DNA from: Ahaetulla prasina
Taxonomy: Eukaryota > Chordata > Lepidosauria > Squamata > Colubridae
Direction: 5' to 3'
Length of the DNA stretch: 64,000 nucleotides
Assembly (NCBI RefSeq): GCF_028640845.1
Contig: NC_080546.1
Span: 55,873,409 to 55,937,408, forward strand
Below are positions 1 to 11,800 of the stretch, in pieces; positions within the stretch are counted from its first letter, which is position 1, and every line of letters starts with the position of its first letter. The translations under genes were made by a program, and so were the position numbers. A model generated the notes under the pieces. It did no database searches and had not been told where the DNA came from. It saw nothing but the letters and a program-made list of their open reading frames with translations.

Positions 1-286
1 AGAAACAGGAGAGCTCTAATTATAAAAGCAAGTAATCAATCAATTCCCTGTTATTTTTTTTTTAAGTTTTGGATTTGACTTCAAAGTGAAAATGGCAATT
101 GTTCTTTAATGAGCTATGCAGTTGAAAACGAAAGTGTTACAATTCTCACTGTCTGCTGTTTATTGCTGAAGGCCAGCTGGAAATTTTTTTAAAACATTGT
201 AATGAGAAGGGAGAAGAGATACTGAGACTGGAAAAAAAGACTTAAAAGGTTTATCGTAATATTAAGTTAAAGAGAAATTTTAAGAG

Positions 287-1478
287 ATGGCAGCAAAACA
301 ATTAAAGTCAACTGCTACAAAAACTCCAGGAACATTAACACCGAGTCTCTCCAGCACATACAGCAGATACAAAATCACTAAATTTGGAAGCACTTCAGGA
401 TAATCTGAAAGAATTTATGAAAGAATCTCTTAACGATGCTATGAACTGGCAAACTTCCCAGATAGAGGATAAGTTTAAATTAATTACAGAAGAAATGTCG
501 GAGATGACAAAACAAATGTTAGAAATTCAGACTGGAAATAAAGAAGTTAAAGAAGGTTTGGTGTCAGCAGTACAGGGTCTGGCATCAAATGTGATTTTAT
601 TGGAGCAGGAAGTAGAAGAAATAAAGAAGTTAATTTAAAATTGGAAAATGAGATTGAGGCAGTTCAAAGTAAAATGGATAAAGTTGATGATGAAATTGTT
701 TTGGTACAATATAGAGCAATGGAACTTGCTTTACGAATCCGTGGACTAAAAGAATGTAAAATGAGAATTTGAAGCAATTTTTTCGGAGGCCTTTGCAGAG
801 ATTTTGGCAGTTCGGCCAGTAGATGTGGCATTTTATATTGATAAAATTTATCGTGTGAATTCCTGGATAGCAAGACAAAGAAATCTTCCCAGAGACATTG
901 TTATTTATTTTACTACTAGAACAGTGAGAAATGAGATTTTACAAGCTTTTTAAAGGAGACAAGATTCAAGCAGCCGCCAAGATATTTTAATACTAAAGGA
1001 AATTCCCCCCAAAATGTTGAGAGGTAGGAAGGAGTTTGCTTTTTTGGTGAACGAACTTAAAAAACGTCAGATTGAGTATAGATGGGACATCCCAATTGGT
1101 ATAATAGTTTACTATGAAGGGAAAGCACATCGTCTTAATACAGTCAGTAAAGCACAAGAGTTTTATGCTTATGTGCTTAAGGCTGGAAGTCCACCATCTC
1201 CGGATGGTAGGAGAAAGGAAGGTGAAATTAAAGAAAAAGAAGTGATAGTAATGGAAGACCGTTTACAAGCGTTGGATGTGTCTAAGATGGGATCAGAGAT
1301 TCCAAAAGAGCCAAGGATGACAAGAGCAGCTGTCAAACGCAAGGAACAAGAAGAAAAGGCTCAACAGGCTCAATCTGCTATTACCAAGACGGAAACAGTG
1401 GGAGGAGCAAGGCCCAAAGAAAGATATGATTTGCGGCTGGTGCTTCAAAAGTTTCCGATTGCTGATAATGGCAATTAG
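287..1478 (+). pseudogene. L1 ORF1 relic (RNA-binding nucleic-acid chaperone)
   Basis: ORF1 proteins form trimers, coat L1 RNA and act as chaperones in the cytoplasmic RNP. The likely start is the ATG at 287, preceded by a purine-rich leader. That frame breaks before about 400. The next readable piece (384-638) and its continuation to about 720 are Lys/Glu/Leu-rich with heptad spacing, which fits the coiled coil. The RRM begins near 735 with a LALRIRGLKE-type strand and runs to about 950. The C-terminal domain is read from 1014 (KEFAFLVNELKKR and following) to about 1190, with a basic/acidic tail to the stop at 1476. Frame changes or stops lie near 390, 636, 775 and 950. The end overlaps the ORF2 start by 11 nt, a compact L1 arrangement. 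Confidence 0.85.
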
Positions 1479-4400
1479 ACTTTTATCTTGGAATGTCAAT
1501 GGATTAAACTCACCACAAAAGAGAAGAAAGATATTTCATTATTTGAAGCAATTTAAAAATGACATTGTATGTTTACAAGAAACACATATTAGAACATTAG
1601 ACCAGAAATATTTGATAAATTCGAAATTGGGAATACATTTTGTTGCATCTGCTACAGAAAAGAAGAATGGACTAGTTGTTTATATAAAGAGTAATTTATC
1701 TGCAACATTAATTGAAGCGGATAATCAAGGAAGATATATTGCTATTGAACTTTTATTGGAAGGAGAAAATACTTTTAATAGGAGTTTATGCACCAAATCA
1801 ACAACAAGAAAAATTTTATAAGTTTTTACATAAAAGAATAACATCTTGGGATTATAAAACTTATATATTAATGGGTGATTGGAATGGAGTGATGGATACC
1901 CAGAAAGATAAAAGAAGTCTTAGAAATATTTCCAATCGTGTAAAACTGCCAAAGGCATTCTTTGATTTGATGGAAGATTTAGAATTGAGAGATGTATGGC
2001 GAGAACGCAATGAAAAGAGAGAGATTTTACATTTTTTCTGACAGACATCAATCTTTTCTAGGATTGATTTCATTTTAATTACTAATGATTTGTTTTTCAG
2101 AGTGAAGAAGACAAAATTTGTTCTAGAACCTTGTCTGATCATAGCCGGTATGGATTGAGTTAGATCGGGAAAAAGAGGCCAGGAGGTCATGGAGGATGAA
2201 TGAGAACTTGTTTAAATATGAACAAAATGTAAATGAATGTAAAACTCTAATGAAGGAATTTTTTTCTTTGAACATGGATAAAGGGACACCTATAGAGATA
2301 GTTTGGGACACCAGTAAAGCTTATATGAGGGGAATTTTATTAGAGATGAATAATAAATATAGAAATAGACTGCACAAAAGGCGAAAAGAACTAGAAGAGG
2401 AAATTAAAAGGAAGGAGCAGTTATTGGTAGGCAATCCAGGAGATAGTAAAACAAAAGAGTCAATAAATATATTAAGAGGTCAATTTAATATGTTAATGGC
2501 AGATCAGGTGGCAACTAATTTACAATATGTAAGACATAATTTGTTTAATAATTCTAATAAACCTGGAAGGTGGTTAGCATATTTATTAAGAAAGAAACAG
2601 AAACGACGATAATTGATAAAATAGAATATAGAGGTAAGGAAGTATATCAGCAAAATTTGATTAAAAAAGCTTTTTTAGAATATTATACTAAGTTATATTC
2701 TAGAGATGTGATTAGTGATAAAGATATAGATAGATATTTACAGGACCACGGTATTTTAGAAATTACAGTAGATCAAAGGAAGAGTTGAATCAATTAATTT
2801 CTTCAGAGGAAATAGTGTTTGCAATTAAGCAGCTTAAAGCGAATAAAGCACCAGGTACAGATGGCTTGACAACTACTTATTATAAAAATTTACAAAATGA
2901 GATGATTGTACCACTTAAGGAGTTATTTAACAGAATACAAAGGGGAGGAGAAGCTCCTCCTTCATGGAGGACAGCTTTTATTTCATTAATACCTAAAGAA
3001 GATCGAGATGGTGTTAAACCAGAGAATTATAGGCCAATATCGCTTTTAAATACTGATTATAAGATATTTGCTAAGATACTAGCGAATAGATTGATGCCAC
3101 TGATGAATCAATTAATTCATAATGACCAATCAGGATTTATTAAGGGGAGACAGATGAGATATAATATGAGACAAATTGTAAATTTACTTGAATATTTGGA
3201 AGGAAACAGCCAGGTTTCAGCAGCATTCCTCTTTTTGGATGCCGAAAAAGCTTTTGATAGATTGGATTGGCAGTTTTTGTTTAAAGTAATAGAAAAAATG
3301 CAATTTGGGGATTATTTTATTCAAGCAATTAAGGCTATATATCAAAAGCAAACAGCTCAAATAATAGTAAATGGTGGATTAACAGAATCTTTCAAGATTG
3401 AGAAAGGGACTAGACAAGGATGTCCCTTGTCACCATTATTATTCATTCTAACTTTGGAAATATTATTGAGTAAGATACGTGGTTTAGATCGAATAAAAGG
3501 AATTAGAATTAAAAATCAAGATTATAAATTAAGAGCGTTTGCAGATGATTTGGTTGTTTCTTTATCTCAACCAATACATTCAGCTGTATATTTGATGGAG
3601 ACAATTGATCAGTATAGTAAGGTATCTGGGTTTAAAGTGAATCAACAGAAGACAAAATGATAATTAAAAATATGAATACACATCAGAGGAAGAATTAGAA
3701 AGAATAACTGGATATGAAGTAGTTAAAAGGTTAAATACTTAGGAGTATACATTACAGCATCGAATGTAAAATTATATAAAACAATTATGAGGTATTGTGG
3801 GGAAAAGTAATTAAAGAAATGGAGAAATGGAAGAAGTTACAATTATCATTGTTGGGAAGAGTGGCAGCTATAAAAATGAATGTTTTGCCTAGATTTTTAT
3901 TTTTGTTTCAAATGATTCCAATTTTGTAGAAAGATGCAAATTTACAAGAATGGCAAAAAAGGATTAATAAATTTGTATGGAAGGGTAAAAAACCGAGGAT
4001 AAAGTTAAAAATAATGCAAGACGTTAGGGAAAGAGGGGGTTTAAAAATGCCTAATTTGAAATTGTACTATGATGCAGTTGTTTTAACTTTAATTTCTGAT
4101 TGGATTAATTTAACAGAGGAAAGGATTTTGAATATAGAAGGTTATGGTTTGTTATATGGATGGCACGCATATGTAATATATGACAAGAAAATTGATAAGA
4201 CATTTAAGAATAATATGGTCAGAAGTGCGTTGTTGAGGATTTGGAAAAAATATCAATATAAGTTAGATGGAAAGATACCAATATGGACCATCCCCAGACA
4301 TATGATAGAGAATATAAATATATTACAAAAAATGGAAGTTATCACTTACAAAGAGCTTTTGACTATGGAAAAAGGGGAATTACAGTTGAAATCTAGGGAG

Positions 4401-5201
4401 AAATTGAGGATGAAGGAAGAAATTATACATGGTTCCAGTATGGACAATTGCAATCTAGATGGAAAATAGATCAGAAAATTGGTATAAGGCAAAGTGATGA
4501 TAATCTGGTAAAACAAATAAAAGATCAAGGTCAACAGCATATAAAGAGATTATATAATGTATTGGTTGAAATTGATTCAGAAATGGAGTTGGTTAAAGAT
4601 TGTATGGTAAAATGGGCACAAAATTTTCAACAACCTATAATGTTAGAAACATGGGAAAAAATTTGGGTGAGGAATGTTAAATTCACGCAAGCACAAAATT
4701 TAAGAAAATTTTATAAAATGTTTTATAGATGGCATTTAGATCCTAAAAACTGTCATGTATGTATCCAAATGTGAAAGCAAAATGTTGGAGATGTGATTGT
4801 GAGGATGCTACCTATTATCATATATGGTGGACTTGCAAAAAGTTAAAGCCTTTTGGATTAAAAATATGGTGGATTATGCAGAACATTTTGAAAAAGAAGA
4901 TCAAGTTTGTTCCACAGTTCTTTTATTAGGAATAATCTCAGATTGCACTGTTATAGAGACAAAACTGATTCTGAATTTAATAACTGCTGCAAGATTATTG
5001 ATTGCACAATATTGGAAGAAAGAAGACTTACCTACAATTGGAGAATGGATTAGTAAAGTATCAAATTTAGCAGAAATGGCAAAAATTTCTGCCTACTTGA
5101 AAGACTGTACACAAGAAAAATATATATTGGAATGGAGGAAGTGGATTGATTATATTCAAAATAAGTATCAGATTAAAAAATATCAATTAGTTTTTGAGTG
5201 A
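1468..5201 (+). pseudogene. L1 ORF2 relic (AP endonuclease and reverse transcriptase)
   Basis: ORF2 nicks target DNA and reverse-transcribes L1 RNA at the nick. The start is the ATG at 1468 (MAIRLLSWNVNG). Endonuclease motifs are readable: QETH at 1576-1587, a YAPN-like stretch near 1785, GDWN at 1874-1885 and SDH at 2134-2142. The RT core lies in 2785-3660, with a LDAEKAFD motif near 3235, RQGCPLSPLLF near 3412 and an intact FADD at 3538-3549. The Cys-rich end (CWRCDCED followed by H and C) lies near 4786-4840. Frame breaks occur near 1770, 2035, 2165, 2600, 2785, 3657, 4450 and 4775. Reading across them gives one continuous L1 protein, so the element decayed by small indels and not by rearrangement. 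Confidence 0.9.
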
Positions 5202-5204
5202 AGT

Positions 5205-5846
5205 TAGGAATTATTATGTATTAGTTTAAGAAAGAAGGGAATTGATAGTGTGATGGTGTGAAATGGAATATGTTTTATGTTATATTTTAGATTATGTTTG
5301 TTAGTTACAATACCCTGTATTCTGTTCTGGGAAGTCTCGGGGAAGGAGGCGGGAAGGGAAGACTATAAATTGATTGGTTGCCATTGTACAGGAATAATGG
5401 TAGAATTAAACAAGTTGGAATGGTGTAATGTCGGGTCTGCTCGGCAAACACTCCCGAAGGAAAGGGTAAGGAAAGGAGGAGTAAAGAAGGAAGAAAGTAG
5501 GTAGGTAGGTGGGTAGGGAGGAAAGAAGGGAGGGAGAAGAAAGGATAGGAGGAGGAGAAGAAGGAGAAGATAGAGGGTTAGAAAGGATGGTAGTGAGAAG
5601 TGGGAAAGAGGAGGGGAAGTAGGAAAGCGAGGAGAAGGTGGTGGGGGAAGTTTAAGAAGGATGAGAAGGGAAGAAAGGATTAAAGGGGGGAGTGGCAGTC
5701 GAGCAGCCCTGACTGAGTATAATTTGAGTATAGGACTGATTGTTGGATAAGTGATTGTATTGTACACTGGTCAAATTGTGGGAATTATTATGGAAAAATA
5801 AAAAAATTTTGCAAAAAAAAAGAAAAAGAAAAAAAGAAATAAACAA
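5205..5846 (+). other. L1 3' UTR with polypurine, G-quadruplex-capable tract and A-rich tail
   Basis: After the ORF2 stop there is AT-rich sequence, then a G/A tract from about 5440 to 5700. It contains four GGG runs within 5511-5534, which fits a G-quadruplex. A G-rich 3' UTR is a known L1 feature. The element ends in an A-rich stretch interrupted by G (5790-5846). Confidence 0.75.
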
Positions 5847-7003
5847 GCAGTGCTGAGCAATCCAAGCTCACCAAATGCTAACAGTCAATGAATTATCTGG
5901 CTAATCCATATATCACTGAATTGCTGATAGGATTTTCCTCTTGGCCCATCCCTTGAACTTTTGTTCTTGTATTTCAGTCTGATTTACACAATAGCCTTCA
6001 TTTAATATTTATATTTTGGTGGATATTTGCTTCGCCATGCATAAAGCCAAATGCTAAATCTACATTTTTAGTATAAAATTGTACAAAAATAAATTTGTTT
6101 AGGATTTCAGAGAACTGTTACAAGTTACTATAGTAAGTAACAGGTTATATGCATCAAGAGTATAGTTCTTTTTTGTGTGTTTTTGTTTCAAGACCTGCTT
6201 AAATCTTACCTTCTGCTTCTCAACGTCTTCTTCTATTATTATGCTTTTATGTTCTGCTTTGTTTATGATCGAATACCAAAAACAGAGGAATAATCAAATA
6301 CATACATGAGTGAAGAAAAAAAACAAAACTCCACTATAAAACTGAGTAATATAAAATAACATAAATTTGAACCCAAGGCCAAATTCAAAATACATGTTTC
6401 CTGATGGCAATTGTAATAGAAGAAAAACAGCTATTTTATTGAGCTATTAGTGAAGCAATCCTCTAATAAAATATCTACTATCTCACCTTCAGGCCAACCT
6501 AAACATTCAGTTAGATGTTAAATTATTAGTCAGAGAAACACCTATCACAGAAAGAACAATGCAGAATTATACGTTAAATGTTATAAATAATTAAATGTAG
6601 CATAGAAATTTCCTGCAAGTGAATATTAGTATATCTTCCATCTAGCACTATACAGGGTAAGACATCAAGTTGTACTTTTGAAGACCGAGAACTTCATTTA
6701 GATTCAGTAAAGGCATTTTCAGGGTTAGCATGATTAGAAATCAACTTATAAGGTCACACCAGTCTACGTTCTTGGCTATAATTGTTTTCTATGAAGACAG
6801 AAATCTATCAGTAAAGTTGACCTGAACTATGGAGTTCTCTCCTCCAAAAAAAGATGCTTTATTTAGTATTTTAAATAGCACTTTATCATTTATTTTACTT
6901 TATTGTTTATTTTTTTATTACATTTAACTGATTTGGGTCCCTCCATTTGTGTGTCATGGCCCTAATAGATTTTGATTCAGCGGAGAAAGAGGAATTGGAA
7001 ATA
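5847..7003. other. AT-rich intergenic stretch, nothing recognised
   Basis: Unique-looking AT-rich sequence with no long open frame and no repeat that I recognise. Confidence 0.5.
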
Positions 7004-7011
7004 GGACCATC

Positions 7012-7048
7012 CAGTGGTAGGTTGCTACCGGTTCACCCCGCATCAGGT

Positions 7049-7079
<31 letters not shown>

Positions 7080-7266
7080 TTAAATTTTTATACCGCCCTT
7101 CTCCCAAAGGACTCAGGGTGGTGTACAGCCAAAAGGTAAAAAACAAAAATGTACAATTAAAATTGGTGAATTGGTAGCAGTAGTGGCAGGAGGTTCCGCC
7201 CACCCATCTGGACGTCTCCGTGCCCACGAGCAAACTGGTAGCAACAGGATTTGAAACCCACTACTG
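7012..7266. mobile_element. hAT-type non-autonomous DNA transposon with a LINE tail nested inside
   Basis: The ends are CAGTGGTAGG at 7012 and, inverted, CCACTACTG ending at 7266. Flanking 8-bp duplications are GGACCATC (7004-7011) and GGACCGTC (7267-7274), 7 of 8 identical. CAG-type termini with 8-bp target duplications are characteristic of hAT elements. The interior is split by the LINE tail at about 7048-7170. No transposase is encoded, so this is a MITE-like passenger. It ends in the same AAACCCACYACTG-type terminus as the elements at 42.0 kb and 57.9 kb. Confidence 0.8.
7048..7170 (-). mobile_element. 3' end of L2-clade LINE or its SINE, nested in the hAT element
   Basis: On the - strand this reads as the tail of the GC-rich LINEs elsewhere in the window: the CCCTGAGTCC-type stem region, then TATAAA and a (TAAA)n tail, which appears as (TTTA)n at 7048-7080 on the + strand. 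Only the last 100 or so bases are present. It must be younger than the hAT element that it splits. Confidence 0.7.
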
Positions 7267-7274
7267 GGACCGTC

Positions 7275-8010
7275 CAACAGGGAAGACATACTAGGGTTGA
7301 GGGTTCTAATCCATAAGGCAGTGTTCAGGCACAAGACAAGGGGAATCCTCTGGACAAGAAACAGGTCCCAGACAAGAAGCAGTTCCAAAGGCACAGTGAA
7401 GAAAAGGTTAAACACAGTCCATAAGAGAAGGGCTAGGTTCCAACAAAAGGTGAAGAATAATCTTCCAAGTGAGGCAAGGCAAGGCAAACAGCAACAGGAA
7501 GGAATCAAAGCTGGGGGAGTGTAATCCAAAGCAAACAATTGTTCCTGGCAAAGACTACCTCCCCACTTCTTGTCTTTAAGTTACTCCCCACAAGATGTTC
7601 CTTGGGGGGGGAGGGGACAACTTCCTCCCAAGTAGCCTTTTAGACCTTCTCTGGGGTTGCCTATGCCCTTGGAGTGAGTGGAGTGGTGTTCTTCATCAGA
7701 GGAGATCGCTGCCTATCAGCACCACTGCCAGTCAGCAGCTGATTCTCCCCTGTGCATGCAGGCAGTTCTTTATTTAATCGACTACCTCCTCCAATGCCTC
7801 CTCTTCCAAAATCCTGGATCTTGCCCTGTGAACATGCTCTTACTCTGTGGGATTTCTTTTATTACTGCAGCTGTATTTGGGAGACTGAGTAGCAGGGGGG
7901 TGGAGCCTTACCAGTCCTTAGAGGACTGTCAGCTGGAATGTTCCGTTGGCTAGAACATTGGTTGAAAGAAATAAAGAACTCTCTAGAGGCCTGTTTTGCT
8001 TTGACCACCT
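7275..8010. repeat. GC-rich block, probably an unclassified interspersed repeat
   Basis: This block is clearly richer in G and C than its surroundings. It begins immediately after the hAT duplication and ends at the pyrimidine tract. Open frames are short, with no domain I recognise. Its content and style recall GC-rich squamate interspersed repeats, but I cannot place it in a family. An LTR was considered and rejected for lack of recognisable termini or a primer-binding site. Confidence 0.35.
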
Positions 8011-8017
8011 GGGTCAT

Positions 8018-8020
<3 letters not shown>

Positions 8021-8065
<45 letters not shown>

Positions 8066-8110
8066 TTCTTTCTCCCCACCTCCTCTCTCCCTCCCTCCTT
8101 CCCCTCTCTA
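8021..8110. repeat. (CT)n polypyrimidine microsatellite
   Basis: Near-pure CT dinucleotides from 8021 to about 8056, grading into mixed C/T sequence to 8110. Confidence 0.95.
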
Positions 8111-8299
8111 TCATTAGTTGTTTTACCCATTGAGACTGCTAAGGTAAGCTCTGCAGTTTTTTTGCCAAGGTTTTTTCTTTGTTTTGTTTCAGTATTATCT
8201 TTCAGAATTTTGTTGTTTCTTTGTTTGGTTTTTCTAGGCCTTCTTCCTAGAGAACCCTAGTCCTAGAGTTAGAGAGAGAAAAATGTAGCATCCCAATCT

Positions 8300-8845
8300 A
8301 ATGATATCCAGTTTAGTTGGAATTTCAGTTTCATAAAGAGACACATGATATCCCAACTGCCTTAGCATTTATTAAGACTCTGAAGACCTGGCTCTTCATC
8401 CCAGCTTTTGGACCAAGCAATGAGGTGGTTCTGTTAGATTTTGTTGTGCCTTGTCCTCCCTCCTCTCCTCAGCTGGGCCCCTCCCGCCTCCTCCCGGGCC
8501 TGCTATCAGATTCAGAGTCTGATAATGAAGAAGAACGGCCTGGCATGCCTCCAGCCCCCAGCCCTGGCACCATGGCCAGACAGAATGTCAGGAATGAACA
8601 AACAAACTTCACTCCTACAGCGTGTGAGCAGGGAGCCAGCCACGTGCTGGAATTACCGGCAGCAGATCCAGAGGGGGAGGGGGACACGACAGATTTGGGG
8701 AGGGGAAGGGGAAGGGGCATCATGGGTTTATGCTGTTAGAATTATTTTAATCTTTGTATGTCATTCAGAGTCACTACTGTGAGCTGGGTGGATGTATAAA
8801 TCATTTTAAATATACATAAAATAAAATAAATTATTAAGATCTGGG
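8300..8845 (+). mobile_element. Relic of the 3' part of a CR1/L2-clade LINE
   Basis: A fragment near 8375 reads as TLKTWLFIPAF, like the C-terminal FK-LKTWLF signature of L2-clade ORF2. The 3' end has a CAGAGTCACT...GTGAGCTGGGTGG paired region, then TATAAAT and an ATAAAATAAAATAAA tail (about 8770-8840), the layout of a CR1/L2 3' terminus. Between them is a GC-rich acidic segment (SDSESDNEEERP near 8512-8547) of unknown role. An open frame of 140 codons (8317-8739) spans both parts, but I do not think it is a host gene. Confidence 0.5.
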
Positions 8846-8849
8846 AATA

Positions 8850-11800
8850 GAAAATCTTGCATTGTATTGATTCTATGCTGCTTCTTAGGTGTCATTTGAA
8901 AATAATTGCTCTTCAGAGCTTAAGCTATTATATACTGACTCCAATGTATTTCCAGTATATTTCAATATAATATATGAAATTTGGATTTGAATCCAGGTAT
9001 TTATCAGTGTATTGATGAAACCCAAATATTTTTCATACTCGTCAAGTAAGATGTCAGTCTTCAAATAGATGCCTGAAGCCAGTAACCGACAAAATAAAGG
9101 TTAATAAATTGTAAATAAAACTAGATAAGTCAGAGATGCTCACTTCAAACATCAAATATACCCATACTTTTTTGGTGTGCGTATGTATCCATCATCAATA
9201 ATAAAAAAAATAAATGACAATAATAAATAACAAATACATGTTTCCTCATTCAAATATACAAATGTGCCTCCAAATTATTACATTAAAAAGAAAAAGAAAG
9301 TAAATGTTGCTATTTCCAATCAAAAAGCGATTTGGTTTAATTGTATTACGATCATATACTTACTTCACATCTTGACATATAGCAGTTTTTAATCTGTAAT
9401 TCATATTTTGTCTTAAATTAGTATAAATTCACAGGATCCAATTTTAAATATCAATTTGTCACAAGGTTCTTAACCTTCTGACATGCTTACACTGTGCTTG
9501 AGAATTAAGCCCATTAGTGTAATAACCATAATTAGTCATGATTATTTTAATTAGGACATTAGTTAATGATCTTTCATTTCACTGTTCTTGGTTGATCTAA
9601 TGAATGAAATATTTTTGCCCACAAAATGGTACACTGGAAATGCCTTGTAACTATTGTAGTTAGCAAGACTATGGTGATAAGTATCATTTTACATTTGAAC
9701 TTTGTTTCTTCAACAATAGTATGAACACAATTATTACGGTAAATTCTTAAATATATTTTGTTTATTATTTATTTCCAAATATGCTTTGATGATCATTTGA
9801 AGATAGAACAGTGAAATTAAAATGGGCATCAGGTCTATTAATTACAGTCAAAAATCAGCACAGGCTATAATTGCTAGGAAATAGGTTAAGAAACATTCAT
9901 TCCAGGGCAATAGTACTTCTCTGCCACTAGAGGTTTGTCTTTCATTTTTTTAAAAACTAAAACTAAACTAATTATTTTGCTTTTGCTTTTCTTCAGCATT
10001 AAATTTATTTTAATCTATTTTCAGTTTAGTTGCAAGCTACATTATAAAAATCTAAAAAATTATAGTGTTCACAATTACATTCTAATTTATCTTATACATT
10101 ACAAATTGGATAAGTTCACATAAACATTCATTTTTTTAAAAAAAAAATCCACTGATTAAATCAAGAAAATGAACAGAATATATGGTTCTTTATGTCAGAA
10201 AAATCTATAGAGAGGTGAATTCATAAGTAACAAAATAGAGCAGCTGATATGCGTAAGGAATGAAGCTGACGGGTCAAGAACAAGCAGTCGCAGATGAACT
10301 AGAAACATTATATGAGAATTGAACTTCAGACTCAAGGCAGAGAGGGCAACAAATGAATTTTCATTGACTGAAAAGGTGGGAAGAAAAACCTAACATTTAA
10401 ACTAAGACTGAAGTGAACCAACTAATCTAGCCATGTCATGCATATGAGCAGCTTTGGTAAAAATGTTAAGTGCTGGAGAATAGGGATTTGCTGTTGTATC
10501 TGGTATAAAGCCTGGCAATCTATTACTGAAGTAGATTTACAGAGTATTCATTTTATCAGTGTTTTGAATCTCCTCCCCCCACCCTTTAATAGGGTTGCCT
10601 GTTTTGCATATGCTTTATTTTTTTTATACTACTCCCAGCAATTAATGGGTAACCCCACTGGCTACTTTACAGGGGCAGAAACATTCCTTCAATTGAATTT
10701 ACATACACTTTATGCTGTTTGGGAGCTGGGTAATTTTACATCAGGTAATGTAATGTAATGTAATGGTGTATCACTGGACTTATTAAATAACCATCACCAA
10801 AACACAGGGAAGTAGAAAGCTCAGTGAAAAAAAATATTAATTTAGGTTGCAAACCAGAAGCTTCTAGTTTATAAGGAACATGCAACCATCGTGGAGCTAC
10901 TGCATTAATAATGCTATAAATATATAAATATAATAAAAGTGACTCCAAGAGAAATTATCAAACAAAAGCTCAGTATGTATGGATTTTTAAAAGCTTTTTG
11001 TTGTGTCTGCATGTGTACAGTTTAATGATTTAACTTTGTATATAAAAAGGTAGGAGGATAGAGAACAGGGGATTTGTCCAATGGGAGGACATGGAAGATT
11101 GTATCTTGAGTATCTTGTAACCTGTTGCCAAAGTGTTTCTGTCCAAAGTGTTTCAGTCCATTTTCTTAAACTAGCATGAATACAGCATGAATTAAGAAGC
11201 AGGTTAAACATTAAGTACAGGTGCCCAGTCACTAAATTAAGAAAAGCATAGTAATGAAATATTGCTAATTTCTTATGCATTCATTGCAAACAAAGGAAAT
11301 CTTTCTTTTATTATATGTAGAGGATCTGAGCAGTTCATAGAAGGAATCCATACAATATAATAGTTGATTCAAAAATTACAATAATGGATTGATCAGGAGA
11401 ACAACAAGAAAAGGATGGAATATAGGATAGGTAATTAGCATTCTATAGCAGCTAATGAATCATATGAATCATTTTTGAATGACATAAAAAGCTTCAATAG
11501 TTTTTTTCCTGCTATATTTGCCTTAATTGCAAAGCAACATGTACGCTTACTGAAATATTTTATATTTTCTGAATTACTGATTTTGTTTTTGTCAAGTTCT
11601 TATTATTAGCCTCTTGGTCCCTTTAAAATTAATGTTTTCTGCTTATATAGAAGCAGATAAAAATTAAAGAAAAGTCAAAGAGAAGAAACAATATAAGTTG
11701 TTTATAAACTTGAACTTTCTAAATTTACAAGGTAGCTGGAAAGTCTGTCTCTATTCTATTTTGCATTCTAAGATTTTATGCGTACTTGCAACATAATCCT

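Larger units (their letters stand above)
200..5846 (+). mobile_element. Near-full-length, inactivated L1 (LINE-1) retrotransposon
   Basis: A complete L1 layout is visible. A short 5' leader is followed by ORF1 from 287, then ORF2 overlapping the end of ORF1, then a G/A-rich 3' UTR (about 5205-5790) and an A-rich tail to about 5846. The order coiled coil, RRM and C-terminal domain, then AP endonuclease, reverse transcriptase and a Cys-rich end, is specific to the L1 clade. Both ORFs are interrupted by several frameshifts, so this copy cannot move itself. The 5' edge is uncertain because I see no clear junction before the first ATG, and I found no convincing target-site duplication. Confidence 0.9.

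Noticed and set aside
1..200. L1 5' UTR start and target-site duplication
   Set aside because: I found no sequence here that matches the flank after the A-rich tail at 5846, so the 5' boundary is left uncertain.
7275..8010. Endogenous retrovirus LTR
   Set aside because: No TG...CA termini with direct repeats, no primer-binding site or polypurine tract, and no retroviral coding sequence nearby.
8317..8739. 140-codon frame as a host gene
   Set aside because: It is embedded in a LINE relic with a LINE-type 3' end. Its low-complexity acidic and Gly/Arg parts do not indicate a host protein.
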